This document shows positions 1-9,440 of a stretch of DNA of 64,000 bases, in pieces. Under the pieces are notes generated by a model. That model was given only the letters and a program-made list of their open reading frames with translations, had not been told where the DNA came from and ran no database searches. Position 1 is the stretch's first letter. The number at the start of each line of letters is the position of its first letter. The translations under genes and the position numbers were made by a program. Origin of the DNA: Actinomycetota bacterium (lineage in GTDB: Bacteria; Actinomycetota; Actinomycetes; Mycobacteriales; HKI-0501); contig JAVEDU010000027.1 of assembly GCA_030840805.1 (NCBI GenBank), positions 25,121 through 89,120 on the forward strand, in the 5' to 3' direction.

Positions 1-1
1 G

Positions 2-3000
2 GCGCCCACCGAGCGCCGGGTCGTCACCGTGCTGTTCGGGGACCTGTCGGAGTTCACCGCCTGGTCCGAGGAGCTCGACCCCGAACGCGTGGGCGCGGTC
101 ACCGACCGCGTGCACGCCGCGACCGCGCAGGCCGTGATCGCGTTCGGCGGACATGTCGACAAGTTGATCGGGGACGGCATCATGGCCGTCTTCGGTGCCC
201 CGGTCGCCCACGAGGACGACCCCGAGCGCGCCGTCCGCGCCGCCCTCGCCATGCAGCGCGCGGTGCGCCGCGTGGTCGACGAGGAGGAGGGCGGCGGGCG
301 CCGCCTCGGCCTCCGCGTCGGCATCAACACCGGCCCGGTGGCCGCGGGCGTGCAGGCCGCGATGTCCTACACCGTGGTCGGCGACACCGTGAACACCGCG
401 GCTCGGCTGTCGGACGCGGCGGGCGTCGGCGGCGTGTACGCCGGGGCCGCCACCGCGCGCGCGACCCGGGACCGGGTGGCGTGGCGCCGGCTGCCCCCGC
501 TCCGGCTGAAGGGCAAGCGCGAGCCCGTCGAGGCGTACGAGCTGCTCGGGATGCGCGACGCCCCCGGCACGCGGCCCGGGCTGGGCGACGAGGCGCCGTT
601 CGTGGGCCGGGAGGCGGAGTCCGGACGTCTCAACGGGCGGCTCACCGAGGCCGCGGAGCGGGGCGCGGCGCAGGTGGTCGTGGTCACCGCCGAGGCCGGG
701 ATGGGCAAGACCCGGCTCGCGGCCGAGATCGCCCGGCACGCGGCCGAGGTCGTCGGCGGCCGCGCGCTGCGGGTGCGGGTGGCGCCGTTCGGCGACGGCC
801 GCCTGGCGCCGCTCGCCGGGCTGGTCCGGCAGGCGTGCGGCGTCGAGCGGGGCGACGGTCCCGAGCGGGTCGCCGAGAAGGTCCGTCGCGTCGTCGCGCG
901 GCTGTCCCGGCGTACCGGGGAGTCCGAGGTGCCGACCGCGCTCGCCGCCGATGTGCTGCTGGACCTCCTCGGCGTCGGCGTGGCCGGTGGCACCCCGTCG
1001 GCGACCGGCTCGGTGCCGCCGGGCACGCGCCAGACGGACCCGGTCCCGGTCGCGGTCGCCGGGCTGCTCACCGCGCTCGCGGCCGAGGGGCCGATGCTCG
1101 TCGTCGTGGACGACGTCCACAACGCCGCCGCCGAGACCGTCGAGGCGCTCGGCGAGCTGACCTCCCGGGTCGCCGGGCCGGTGCTGGTCCTGCTGCTCGG
1201 CCGGCCGGAGCTGACCCGTACCGCGGGCCGGCTGGTGCGGCTGCCCGACGCAGAGCTGATGCCCCTGCCGCCGCTGTCGGGTGCCGCGTCGGCCCGGCTG
1301 CTCCGGTCGTACCTGGGCGGGGGCACCCTGGGCTCCGCGGACGAGACCCGGCTGCTCGGCACCGCCCAGGGAAACCCGTTCTACCTGGCCGAACTCGTCT
1401 CGCTCTTCATCGAGCAGGGCAAGCTCACGGGCAGCGCCGCGGGCTGGCAGCTCGCGCCGGGGAGCCTGGCCGGGCGGCTGCTCTCCACCGACCTGGCGGC
1501 CGTCCTCGCCGCCCGCATCGACGCCCTGCCGCCGGCCGCCCGCGCGGCCCTGCGGGACGCGTCCGTGGTCGGCGAGCGGGTGCCCGAGGGTGCGCTGCTC
1601 GCCCTCCGCGAGCCCGCCGTGGACGGTGCCGCCGAGCTGGACCGGGCGCTCGCCGAGCTGGTCGCCCGCCGGATGTTGCGCCGCACGTCCCGGGGCGGCT
1701 GGGCGTTCGTGACCGAGCTCACCCGGCAGGCCGCGTACGCGGGTGTCGGCAAGGCCGACCTCGCCGACCGACACGCCCGGCTGGTCCGGTGGGCCGACTC
1801 CGGCCCGCCCGGCGACGCCACCGAGGTGGAACGGGACGCGTTCATCGCGGGCCACGCCGAGCGGGCACGGAGTCTCGCCGACGCGATGCGGCTGGCCGGG
1901 AACGCGGACGCCCGCGCGGTCGCCCCGCTCGGGGTCGCCGCGCTGGCCCGGCTCGCCGCCGCCGCGCTGGACGACGGGCAGCCGGGCCGGACGGAGGGAT
2001 TCGTGGACCGCGCCGACACGCTCGCCGAGGGTGAGCTGCCGCCGGAGCTGGTCCTGCTGCGCGCCCGGGCGTGGGGCCAGACCGGCCGGTACGCCGAGGC
2101 GCTGGACCTGCTCGCCGCGCTGCTGGGCGACGACGTGGGCGACGAGGTGCGGGCGGGGTCGCTGCTGTCCGCCGGGGAGGTCCACCGGACCACCGGGGCC
2201 CCCGGCGCCGCGGCCGCGGCGTGGGCGGAGGCCGTCACCGTGGCGACGCTCGCCGGCCTGCCGCGGCTGACCGCCGAGGCGCTGCGCCGGCTCGGCATGC
2301 TCGACTACCTGACCGGCCGGATCCTCCAGGCCGAGGAGCGGTTCGCGGCGGCGTACGACACCGCCCGCGCGGCCGGGGACCGCCCGGGCCAGGGCTGGGC
2401 GCTCCAGCACCTGGCATGGGCCGCGACCTCCCGCGCCGACTTCACCGCGGCCGAACAGGCCCTGGAGACGGCGGCGGCCCTGTTCGCCGAGCAGGGCAAC
2501 GGCCCGGGCCGGTCGTGGGTCAGCGGCACCGAGGCCTTCGTCCGGCTGCTGCAGGGCCGGCTGGAGGAGGCGCGGCAGCTCGCCACGGCGTTCCTGCCGT
2601 TCGGGGAGCGCGCCGGGGACCGCTGGGGCGTGGCCGCCCTGCGCACCGTCGAGGCGTTCGCCGCGGCCGAGCTCGGCGAGCTCACCCATGCCGAGGAGCA
2701 GGCCACCGAGGCGATGCAGGCGTTCACCGACGCGGGCGACCACTGGGGCCAGTCGTTCGCCCTGGTCGTGCTCGGGGTCGTGGCCCGCGGCCGCGGCGAC
2801 ATCGAGGGCGCGATACCGCTGCTCGAACGGGCCATGCACGCCAGCCGCCGCGCGGCCCACCCGCTCACGGTGGGCCTCGCCGCCACCGTCCTCGGGTACT
2901 GCCTGCTCGACTCCGGCGACGCGGTGGGCGCCGAGAAGCTGGCCCGCACCACCCTCGACGTGGTCGAACCCCTGGACCTCGCCGAGGCGGCGGGCGTCGG

Positions 3001-3400
3001 ACCGGTCGTGCTGCTCGCGCAGGCTCGGCGGGCCCGGGGCGATCTCGGGTCGGCCCTGGACCTGCTCGCCGAGGCGGCCGGCAAGAGCGGGACGCCGTCG
3101 CTGGTGTTCCCGCGCCGGCAGGCCCTCGCGCACTACGCCGGGACGCTGCTGGAGTCCGGGCGCGCCGAGGAGGCACTGGCCTGGGCGGAGCGGGCCCGGG
3201 AGGTGCCGGCCGAGGACGTCCGCAGCCGCATCATCGCGCTGCGGGCACTCGCGTCCGCGCGGGAGGCCACCGGCGACCTCCCCGGCGCCCGGACGGCCGT
3301 CACGGAGGCGCGCACGCTGGCCTACGCCACCGAACAGGTCGGCGAACGGACCGCCACCGATGCCGTCGTCGCGCGGCTCGGGGTCGCGCCGGTCGGCTGA
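2..3400 (+). CDS. Class III nucleotide cyclase - AAA ATPase - TPR regulator, 5' partial
   Basis: Large signalling protein whose beginning lies left of the window. The frame is open from base 2 (APTERRVVTV), so the GTG at 29 is internal and 1132 residues are visible. Residues 1-165 form a class III adenylate/guanylate cyclase domain with the metal-binding FGDLSEF and IGDGIMAVFG strands and the GDTVNTAARL segment, so nucleotide cyclase activity is plausible. Residues 200-480 are an AAA/STAND-type ATPase with Walker A AGMGKT and Walker B MLVVVDD. The rest is Ala/Leu-rich helical repeat of TPR type. This domain order is common in actinobacterial LuxR/MalT-like regulators, but no C-terminal LuxR helix-turn-helix is seen. 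A crp gene follows 636 bases downstream on the other strand, so cAMP signalling is a reasonable but unproven link. Substrate (ATP or GTP) cannot be decided here. Confidence 0.85.
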   Translation, partial: APTERRVVTVLFGDLSEFTAWSEELDPERVGAVTDRVHAATAQAVIAFGGHVDKLIGDGIMAVFGAPVAHEDDPERAVRAALAMQRAVRRVVDEEEGGGRRLGLRVGINTGPVAAGVQAAMSYTVVGDTVNTAARLSDAAGVGGVYAGAATARATRDRVAWRRLPPLRLKGKREPVEAYELLGMRDAPGTRPGLGDEAPFVGREAESGRLNGRLTEAAERGAAQVVVVTAEAGMGKTRLAAEIARHAAEVVGGRALRVRVAPFGDGRLAPLAGLVRQACGVERGDGPERVAEKVRRVVARLSRRTGESEVPTALAADVLLDLLGVGVAGGTPSATGSVPPGTRQTDPVPVAVAGLLTALAAEGPMLVVVDDVHNAAAETVEALGELTSRVAGPVLVLLLGRPELTRTAGRLVRLPDAELMPLPPLSGAASARLLRSYLGGGTLGSADETRLLGTAQGNPFYLAELVSLFIEQGKLTGSAAGWQLAPGSLAGRLLSTDLAAVLAARIDALPPAARAALRDASVVGERVPEGALLALREPAVDGAAELDRALAELVARRMLRRTSRGGWAFVTELTRQAAYAGVGKADLADRHARLVRWADSGPPGDATEVERDAFIAGHAERARSLADAMRLAGNADARAVAPLGVAALARLAAAALDDGQPGRTEGFVDRADTLAEGELPPELVLLRARAWGQTGRYAEALDLLAALLGDDVGDEVRAGSLLSAGEVHRTTGAPGAAAAAWAEAVTVATLAGLPRLTAEALRRLGMLDYLTGRILQAEERFAAAYDTARAAGDRPGQGWALQHLAWAATSRADFTAAEQALETAAALFAEQGNGPGRSWVSGTEAFVRLLQGRLEEARQLATAFLPFGERAGDRWGVAALRTVEAFAAAELGELTHAEEQATEAMQAFTDAGDHWGQSFALVVLGVVARGRGDIEGAIPLLERAMHASRRAAHPLTVGLAATVLGYCLLDSGDAVGAEKLARTTLDVVEPLDLAEAAGVGPVVLLAQARRARGDLGSALDLLAEAAGKSGTPSLVFPRRQALAHYAGTLLESGRAEEALAWAERAREVPAEDVRSRIIALRALASAREATGDLPGARTAVTEARTLAYATEQVGERTATDAVVARLGVAPVG

Positions 3401-3416
3401 TCGGTACGGTCGGGGC

Positions 3417-4076
3417 GTGCTCACGCTTCCCGGCCTCACCGACGTGCGGGTACTCGGCCGCGGTGGGCGCGCCACCGTCTACGGCGGGACCTGGCGCGGG
3501 CGCGAGGTCGCGGTGAAGGCCGGCGAGGTACCGCCGCTGCCCGCCCACCCGCACCTGATCCGGGTGTACGAGCCCGGACCGCCCTACGTGATCATGGAAC
3601 GGTGCGCCGGCTCGTACGCCGACCGCGGCACCCTGCCGGCGGACGAGGTCCGGGTGCTCGGCGTGAAGATCGCCGACGCCCTCGCCGTGGCCGGGATCGT
3701 CCACGGCGACGTCAAGCCCGGCAACATCCTCGTCGGCGCGGACGGCGAGCCCCGGCTCACCGACTTCGGCACGGCGGACGCGCTGACGCCCGCGTACACC
3801 GCCCCGGAGGTGTTCCGGGGCGGCCCGGCGTCCGACGTGTACTCGCTCGGCGCCACCCTCCACGCGCTGCTGGCCGGGCGTCCACCGGGCTGGCCCACGG
3901 TCGGGCTACCCGGTCCGGACGGCCCCGGTGGCACGCTCGCCGGCGTACCGCCGCAACTGGCGGACGTGCTGCGGAGGGCGACGGCCGGGGACCCGGCCGA
4001 CCGCTACGCGACCGTGGCCGCCCTCCGGGACGCGCTCAGCGCGCCCGGCGGGCCAGCCGCTCGTGGTCGAGGATGA
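3417..4076 (+). CDS. Small serine/threonine protein kinase-like protein with a reduced N-lobe
   Basis: Predicted 219-residue soluble protein kinase domain with no transmembrane or PASTA region. Visible motifs are the glycine loop GRGGRATVY, the ATP lysine in VAVKAG, a catalytic loop HGDVKPGN (the usual HRD arginine is Gly), LTDFGTAD and TAPEVF. The stretch between the lysine and the hinge is very short and lacks an obvious alpha-C glutamate, so activity could be weak or absent. The GTG start lies 16 bases after the cyclase stop, making co-transcription likely. The 3' end overlaps the convergent crp gene by 41 bases. Family assignment is firm; function and partner are inferred only from the neighbouring cyclase. 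Confidence 0.75.
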   Translation: MLTLPGLTDVRVLGRGGRATVYGGTWRGREVAVKAGEVPPLPAHPHLIRVYEPGPPYVIMERCAGSYADRGTLPADEVRVLGVKIADALAVAGIVHGDVKPGNILVGADGEPRLTDFGTADALTPAYTAPEVFRGGPASDVYSLGATLHALLAGRPPGWPTVGLPGPDGPGGTLAGVPPQLADVLRRATAGDPADRYATVAALRDALSAPGGPAARGRG

Positions 4077-4710
4077 TCACGCTCTTGCCCTCGAGCCGGA
4101 GCCAGCCGCGGGACGCGAAGTCGGCGAGCGCCTTGTTGACCGTCTCGCGGCTCGCGCCGACGAGCTGGGCCAGCTCCTCCTGGGTGAGGTCGTGCGTCAC
4201 CCGCAGCGTGTTGCCCTCACGGGAGCCGAACCGCGCCGCCATCTGGAGCAGGTTCTTCGCCACCCGCCCGGGGACGTCGGTGAAGATCAGATCCGCGAGC
4301 GCGTCGTTGGTACGACGGAGGCGGCGGGCGAGCACCCGGAGCAGCTGCTCGGCGATCTCCGGCCGGTCCTGGATCCACGGCCGCAGCGCGGACTGCTTCA
4401 TCCGCGCGAGCTTGGAGTCGGTGACCGCCACGGCGCTCGCGGTACGCGGGCCCGGGTCGAAGATCGACAGCTCGCCGACGAGGTCGCTGGGACCCATCAC
4501 CGCGAGCATGTTCTCGCGACCGTCCGCGGCGCGGCGGCCGACCTTCACCTTGCCGGCCATCACGATGTAGAGGCTGTCGCCGGGCTCACCCTCGTTGAAG
4601 ACGACCTGGCCCTTCGGTACCTCGACGTATTCGAGGCTGGAAGCGAGCGCCTCGGCAGCCTCCGGGTCGACGCCCTGAAACAGGCCGCACCGAGCGAGCA
4701 CCTCGTCCAT
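4036..4710 (-). CDS. crp: cAMP receptor protein family transcription regulator
   Basis: Global transcription factor of 224 residues, the same length as mycobacterial Crp and nearly identical to it in key blocks. It has an N-terminal cyclic-nucleotide-binding beta roll ([10 protein letters not shown], then [15 protein letters not shown] carrying the phosphate-binding Glu/Arg cassette), a dimer helix ([21 protein letters not shown]), and a C-terminal winged helix ([20 protein letters not shown]). The ATG at 4710 is chosen because GGAGG sits about nine bases upstream; an upstream in-frame ATG at 4770 has no such site. It is transcribed toward the kinase gene and separated from rsiG, also on the minus strand, by about 120 bases. 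A cyclase domain encoded at the window's left edge could supply cAMP. Confidence 0.95.
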   Translation of the reverse strand: MDEVLARCGLFQGVDPEAAEALASSLEYVEVPKGQVVFNEGEPGDSLYIVMAGKVKVGRRAADGRENMLAVMGPSDLVGELSIFDPGPRTASAVAVTDSKLARMKQSALRPWIQDRPEIAEQLLRVLARRLRRTNDALADLIFTDVPGRVAKNLLQMAARFGSREGNTLRVTHDLTQEELAQLVGASRETVNKALADFASRGWLRLEGKSVIILDHERLARRAR

Positions 4711-4829
4711 TACCTTGCACCTCCACGCGCGCTTCGCCGCGGTCGATCGCCGGGGCGCGACCTCCCGCATTCGAGACGCCGCGCTCAGAGTCTAGGGCGC
4801 GGCTCACCCGGAGCGACGCGCGACAGGCC

Positions 4830-5354
4830 TCAACCGCCGATGTGCTCTCGCAGCGGGAGCACCTCGAAGCACAGCTGGGGGTTCGCCCGGTACCGCGAGA
4901 CGAGCTCGCGGGTGGCGTCGTCGAGCCGCCCGTGCAGCGCGTGGCGGTACTCCGAGAGGGTGTGCTCGGCGTCCCGCAGATCCGAGATCAGCTCGGCGTG
5001 GGCGGCGATGTCACCCGCCGGGACGACCCGCTCCCACATCTCCAGCAGGTCCGGCAGTGGCGGCATCCCGTCGGCCGGGTGCACGTCGAGGAGCGCGGTG
5101 CGCAGGGCGCCGATCCGCTCCGAGGACAGCAGCGCGCGCAGGCCGGGGCCGTCGCCGCGGCCGGACGTGTTGTACGCCAGCAGCAGGTCGAGGCGGGTCT
5201 GCACCAGCCTCCGCCAGTACGAGACGCGGCTCTCCTCCGACCGGAGTGCCTTGCGGTACGTGCGGAGGATGTCCAGGCCGAGGCCGGCGAACTCCTCGCT
5301 GGGGGGTGCGACCAACTTGCGACCCCGCGTGCTCGCGGCGACCGGACCCGTCAC
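4830..5354 (-). CDS. rsiG: Cyclic-di-GMP-binding anti-sigma factor, RsiG family
   Basis: A 174-residue all-helical protein. Two copies of the RsiG c-di-GMP signature E-x3-S-x2-R-x3-Q-x3-D are visible on helices that would form an antiparallel coiled coil: E41, S45, R48, Q52, D56, and E130, S134, R137, H141, D145 (His replaces Gln in the second). In Streptomyces, RsiG uses these residues to bind c-di-GMP and hold the sporulation sigma factor WhiG; that role is inferred here from the motif. The GTG at 5354 is preferred because GAGGAGG lies seven bases upstream; ATGs at 5381 and 5426 lack a good site. It is transcribed divergently from nth. No whiG-type sigma gene is in this window. Five other proteins here carry GGDEF or EAL domains. 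Confidence 0.82.
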   Translation of the reverse strand: MTGPVAASTRGRKLVAPPSEEFAGLGLDILRTYRKALRSEESRVSYWRRLVQTRLDLLLAYNTSGRGDGPGLRALLSSERIGALRTALLDVHPADGMPPLPDLLEMWERVVPAGDIAAHAELISDLRDAEHTLSEYRHALHGRLDDATRELVSRYRANPQLCFEVLPLREHIGG

Positions 5355-5467
5355 GGATGTGCCTCCTCGGCCAACTGTCATGGATAGAACGTCGGGGCGG
5401 ATCGGCTGCCCCTTGAGGGAATCCACCCCTTCGGACGAGCGTGGGGGCGCGCCCGTACTCTCAACGG

Positions 5468-6202
5468 GTGACCCGCGCCGCCGAGACGCCGCTCGCGCTC
5501 ACGCGGCGCGCCCGTCGGATGGCCCGCGTGCTGGCGGAGACCCACCCGGATGCGCACTGTGAGCTGGACTTCACCACCCCGCTCGAACTCGCGGTGGCGA
5601 CCATCCTTTCGGCCCAATGCACTGACAAACGTGTCAACGAAGTGACCCCGGCGCTGTTCGCCCGGTACCGCGTCGCAGCCGACTACGCGGGGGCCGACCG
5701 GGCGGAACTGGAGGAGCTGATCCGGCCCACCGGGTTCTTCCGCAACAAGGCGAACTCCCTGATCGGCCTCGGCCAGGCGCTGGTCGAGAAGCACGACGGA
5801 GAGATCCCCGCGACGCTCGACCAGCTGGTCGCGCTGCCGGGCGTCGGCCGGAAGACGGCGAACGTCATCCTCGGCAACGCGTTCGGGGTCCCCGGGCTCA
5901 CCGTCGACACCCATTTCGGCCGGCTGGTGCGGCGCTTCGGCTGGACCGGGTCCGAGGACCCGGTGAAGGTCGAGCACGAGATCGGCGCGCTGATCCCGAA
6001 GCGGGACTGGACCATGCTGTCGCACCGGCTGATCTTCCACGGGCGGCGCGTGTGCCATGCCCGCAAGCCCGCCTGCGGGGCCTGCACGCTCGCGTCGCTC
6101 TGCCCGTCGTACGGCACCGGCCCCACCGACTTCGTCGAGGCGGCGAAGCTGCTGAGGGGTCCCCGCGTCGACGAGCTCATGGCGCAGGCGGCCCCGGCGT
6201 GA
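5468..6202 (+). CDS. nth: Endonuclease III
   Basis: Base-excision-repair DNA glycosylase/AP lyase that removes oxidised pyrimidines. The 244-residue protein shows the helix-hairpin-helix [13 protein letters not shown] with the catalytic lysine, the catalytic aspartate in VDTHFGRL, and a C-terminal 4Fe-4S cluster with spacing C-x6-C-x2-C-x5-C ([17 protein letters not shown]). GTG 5468 is the likely start, giving [15 protein letters not shown] 5441 in the same frame is possible, and neither has a strong ribosome-binding site. The stop overlaps the next start (GTGA, 6199-6202), so it heads a coupled run of genes through 8746, with linked transpeptidase genes following. Confidence 0.95.
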   Translation: MTRAAETPLALTRRARRMARVLAETHPDAHCELDFTTPLELAVATILSAQCTDKRVNEVTPALFARYRVAADYAGADRAELEELIRPTGFFRNKANSLIGLGQALVEKHDGEIPATLDQLVALPGVGRKTANVILGNAFGVPGLTVDTHFGRLVRRFGWTGSEDPVKVEHEIGALIPKRDWTMLSHRLIFHGRRVCHARKPACGACTLASLCPSYGTGPTDFVEAAKLLRGPRVDELMAQAAPA

Positions 6203-6768
6203 TCGCCCGCCGGGTGGCGGCGCTCGCGGCCGCCGTGCTGCTCGCCGGGTGCGGCACCGCGGGGACGGCCGGCGCGCCGGCGCCGTTCGCCGGGTCCGGC
6301 TTCGCCGCCTGCCCCGCGCCCGTCGGTGCGCCGGTGACCTCCGGCGGTCTCCCGGCGAAGGCACTGGAGTGCATGGACGGCAGCGGTACGCGGCAGGCCC
6401 TGGACCGCGGCACCGGCGTGCCGATGGTCGTGAACCTCTGGGCACCGTGGTGCGCTCCCTGCGCCGACGAGCTCCCCGCGTTCCAGCGGCTGCACGCGGA
6501 CGCGGGTGACCGGCTGGTCGTGCTGGGCGTCGTGACGTCCGCCGGCGGCCCGCAGTCGGTGGACGCGGCCAGGGACCTGCACCTGACCTTCCCGCACGTC
6601 TACGACCGGGACGAGGTGGTCCTGCGCGGGATCGGGGAGCGGACCCTGCCGGTCACCGTGTTCGTCGGCGCGGACGGAAGGGTGCGCGAGGTGTACAAGG
6701 GCGGGGTGCTGACCGACTCGGCCCTGCGCGCCCTCGTGCGGACCCATCTCGGGCTGGACGTCCGGTGA
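6199..6768 (+). CDS. TlpA-like thioredoxin-fold lipoprotein
   Basis: Exported 189-residue thiol-disulfide protein. A signal peptide ends in a lipobox (LLAGC), predicting lipid anchoring on the outer face of the membrane. The thioredoxin fold carries the active site WAPWCAPC and a cis-proline segment in ERTLPVTVF. Such TlpA/ResA-type proteins usually reduce disulfides of exported proteins or serve cytochrome c maturation. The GTG start overlaps the nth stop by four bases and its own stop overlaps the Nudix start the same way, so translation is coupled. Its redox partner is not in the window. Confidence 0.88.
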   Translation: MIARRVAALAAAVLLAGCGTAGTAGAPAPFAGSGFAACPAPVGAPVTSGGLPAKALECMDGSGTRQALDRGTGVPMVVNLWAPWCAPCADELPAFQRLHADAGDRLVVLGVVTSAGGPQSVDAARDLHLTFPHVYDRDEVVLRGIGERTLPVTVFVGADGRVREVYKGGVLTDSALRALVRTHLGLDVR

Positions 6769-7568
6769 CCCGCCCGCTCACGGACGCGCCCCTGCCCGGC
6801 TGGATGCGCGCGCTGGCCGAGGCCGCCGCGGCCGTACCGGCGGAGAAGGTCAGCCGCTTCCGCCCGCCCGCCGAGGGCGGCCGGGCGGCCTCGGTGCTGA
6901 TCCTGTTCGCCAGCGACGCCCCCGCCTGGGAGGCCGCCAACGGACGACCGGGCCGGTACGGGAAGGCCACCGTGCCGGGGCCGGACGTGCTGATCCTCGA
7001 GCGGGCGTCCACCATGCGCAGCCACGCCGGCCAGCCCGCGTTCCCGGGCGGCGCGGCCGAGCCCGACGACGACGGGACCGCCGGTACCGCGTTGCGGGAG
7101 GCCGCCGAGGAGGTGGCACTCGACCCGGCCTCGGTCCAGATCGCGACCGCGCTGCCGGACCTGTACCTGCCGCCGTCCAACTTCGTCGTGACGCCCGTGC
7201 TGGGGTGGTGGCGCGAGCCGCACCACGTCCACGCCGCCGACCCGAACGAGGTCGCGCGGGTCGTCCGCGTACCGGTGAGCGAGCTGGTCGACCCGGTGAA
7301 CCGGCTCCGCGTCCGGCACCCGTCCGGCTACGTCGGACCGGCGTTCAGCGTGCGCGGGATGCTGGTGTGGGGGTTCACCGCCGGAATTCTCGCTACGCTG
7401 CTCGACCTCGGCGGCTGGGCTCGACCCTGGGACCGCTCCCGAGTACAGGAGCTCCCGGATTCCGCGCTGGAACTGGCCGCTCGGACGCGTCCACCCGACG
7501 CGGCGGGCGTGGACCGCAGCAGAGACGTTCCGCCGGCGAGTCTGGGCGAGTCCGAGGAGGAACGGTGA
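6765..7568 (+). CDS. Nudix hydrolase, CoA pyrophosphatase type
   Basis: Cytoplasmic 267-residue Nudix enzyme predicted to cleave CoA or CoA derivatives to phosphopantetheine and 3',5'-ADP. The NuCoA signature (ILERASTMRSHAGQPAFPGG) runs directly into the Nudix box (GTALREAAEEVAL), with the metal-binding Glu residues present. The C-terminal 50 residues are Pro/Arg/Asp-rich and look disordered. It is coupled by GTGA overlaps to tlpA upstream and to the protease downstream. Substrate preference is inferred from the NuCoA motif. Confidence 0.88.
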   Translation: MTRPLTDAPLPGWMRALAEAAAAVPAEKVSRFRPPAEGGRAASVLILFASDAPAWEAANGRPGRYGKATVPGPDVLILERASTMRSHAGQPAFPGGAAEPDDDGTAGTALREAAEEVALDPASVQIATALPDLYLPPSNFVVTPVLGWWREPHHVHAADPNEVARVVRVPVSELVDPVNRLRVRHPSGYVGPAFSVRGMLVWGFTAGILATLLDLGGWARPWDRSRVQELPDSALELAARTRPPDAAGVDRSRDVPPASLGESEEER

Positions 7569-8746
7569 CCGGGAGCGTGCTGGACCTGGTGCTGCTGGTC
7601 GTCGGGGTGGCCTTCGCGGCGACCGGGTACCGGCAGGGGCTCGTGGTCGGGCTCCTCGGGTTCGTCGGCTTCCTCGGCGGCGCGCTGCTGGGCCTGCAGG
7701 TCTCGCCGCTCGTCGCCGGGTACGTGGACGCGGGGGTCGGCCGGGTCGTGGTCGCGCTGCTGGTGGTGTTCGCGATCGCCTCGCTGGGGCAGGCCCTCGC
7801 GGTGGTGATCGGCTCCGCCCTGCGCAGCCGCCTGCCGGGCCGGACGACCCGGACCGTCGACAACCTCGGCGGCGCGGTGGTGTCGGTGATCGCCGCGCTG
7901 CTGGTGGTCTGGATGGTCGCCGCGCCGCTGGCCTCCGCGCCGGTGCCGTGGCTCGCGTCGCAGGTCCGCCGCTCGGCCGTGATCGCGAGCGTGGACAACG
8001 CGATGCCGCAGGCGGTCCGGCGGCTGTACGCCCGGCTGGGCTCGGCCGTGGACCAGGGCGAGTTCCCGGAGGTGTTCGGGCGGCTCACTCCGACCCGGGT
8101 CCGCTCGGTGGAGCCGCCGGACCCGCGGCTGGCGTCCTCGGCGGTGGTCCGCCGCACCGAGCGTTCGGTCGTCAAGGTGCTCGGCGAGGCGCCCACCTGC
8201 GACCGGCGCCTGGAGGGCACCGGGTTCGTGTTCGCTCCCGAGCGGGTCATGACGAACGCCCACGTCGTCGCCGGTACCCGGCGGCTGATCGTGGAGCAGG
8301 GGAGCGAGCGGCTGGACGCACAGGTGGTCGTCTACGACCCGGCCCGGGACCTGGCCGTGCTGGCGGTACCGGGCCTGTCGGCGCCGGTCCTGCGGTTCGC
8401 CTCCCGGGCGGCCGCGGGGGCGGACGCGATCGTCGTCGGGTACCCGCTCGACGGCCCGTACACGGCGGTGTCGGCGCGCGTCCGGGACAGCCGGCAGGTG
8501 CGCGGCCCGGACATCTACAACTCGCGGACGGTGGACCGCGAGGTCTACACCATCCGGGCCACCGTCCGGAGCGGGAACTCCGGCGGCCCCCTGCTCGCCC
8601 CGGACGGCTCCGTGTACGGCGTGATCTTCGCGGCGGCCGTGGACGACCCGCAGACCGGTTTCGCGCTCACCGCGCGGGAGTCGGCGCCGGTGGTCACCGC
8701 CGGTCGCCGGGCCTCCGCGGCGGTCGACACGGGGGCCTGCGACTGA
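7565..8746 (+). CDS. MarP-like membrane serine protease (CvpA-like domain plus trypsin fold)
   Basis: A 393-residue membrane protease resembling mycobacterial MarP, which protects against acid and oxidative stress. The first 160 residues hold about four hydrophobic helices of colicin V production type. The extracytoplasmic part is a chymotrypsin-like domain with catalytic His in TNAHVVAG, Asp in ARDLAVLAV and Ser in RSGNSGGPLL. A cysteine near residue 210 (EAPTCDRRLEG) and one at the C-terminus (DTGACD) could form a regulatory disulfide. It overlaps the Nudix gene by four bases. It is followed within 26 bases by two cell-wall transpeptidase-like genes, in keeping with a cell-envelope role. 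Confidence 0.9.
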   Translation: MTGSVLDLVLLVVGVAFAATGYRQGLVVGLLGFVGFLGGALLGLQVSPLVAGYVDAGVGRVVVALLVVFAIASLGQALAVVIGSALRSRLPGRTTRTVDNLGGAVVSVIAALLVVWMVAAPLASAPVPWLASQVRRSAVIASVDNAMPQAVRRLYARLGSAVDQGEFPEVFGRLTPTRVRSVEPPDPRLASSAVVRRTERSVVKVLGEAPTCDRRLEGTGFVFAPERVMTNAHVVAGTRRLIVEQGSERLDAQVVVYDPARDLAVLAVPGLSAPVLRFASRAAAGADAIVVGYPLDGPYTAVSARVRDSRQVRGPDIYNSRTVDREVYTIRATVRSGNSGGPLLAPDGSVYGVIFAAAVDDPQTGFALTARESAPVVTAGRRASAAVDTGACD

Positions 8747-8771
8747 CCGTCACGGGGCGTACCGTGCCGAC

Positions 8772-9440
8772 ATGACACTGCGGAACGGTCTCCTCACGCT
8801 CTGCCTCGTCCTCACCGGGGTGCTCATCCCGGCGCCCGCCTCGGCGCAGGCACCGTTCGGTCAGCCGGTCGCGGTCGGGGACGCGCGGCAGATCCTCACG
8901 GTGAAGTCGGCCCGGCCGGGCTCCTCGTACGCCACGCTCGCCGGCTGGGTGCTGCGCGACGGCACCTGGGTGCGCACGTTCGGGCCGGTGCAGGCGCGGG
9001 TCGGGGAGGAGGGCACCACCTCCCGCGCCCGGGACAACTACTACGCGACGCCGAAGGGGACGTACCCGCTGCGGCTGGCGTTCGGGGTGAAGGCCCGCCC
9101 GGCCGGTACCGGGCTGCCGTACCGCCGGGTCGGGCCGAACGACTGGTGGGTGTCCGACGCGAAGAGCCGCCACTACAACACCTGGCAGGTCGGCCCGCCG
9201 CGCGGCCGCTGGAACCCGGCGATCGGGGAGCGGCTCGCCGACTACCCCACGGCGTACTCGTACGCGGTCGCGATCGACTACAACCGCAGCCCGGTCCGGA
9301 AGGGCGGTGGCTCGGCGATCTTCCTGCACGTCGGCAACGGGCGGGCCACGGCCGGCTGCGTGTCGGTGTCCACCGCGCAGCTGCTCAAGTTGCTCGCCTA
9401 CCTCGAGCCCGGCCTGCGGCCCCGGATCGCGATCCTGTGA
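8772..9440 (+). CDS. Exported YkuD-type L,D-transpeptidase-like protein, copy 1
   Basis: Secreted 222-residue protein with a signal peptide ending ASA|QAPFG. The catalytic YkuD motif is present near the end as FLHVGNGRATAGCVSV (His, then Ser/Gly-Cys). Proteins of this type cross-link peptidoglycan by 3-3 bonds or attach proteins to it. No peptidoglycan-binding or Ig-like domain is present, so it is the minimal form. It overlaps copy 2 by four bases. The ATG start follows 25 bases after the protease stop. Enzymatic activity is inferred from the intact motif. Confidence 0.85.
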   Translation: MTLRNGLLTLCLVLTGVLIPAPASAQAPFGQPVAVGDARQILTVKSARPGSSYATLAGWVLRDGTWVRTFGPVQARVGEEGTTSRARDNYYATPKGTYPLRLAFGVKARPAGTGLPYRRVGPNDWWVSDAKSRHYNTWQVGPPRGRWNPAIGERLADYPTAYSYAVAIDYNRSPVRKGGGSAIFLHVGNGRATAGCVSVSTAQLLKLLAYLEPGLRPRIAIL

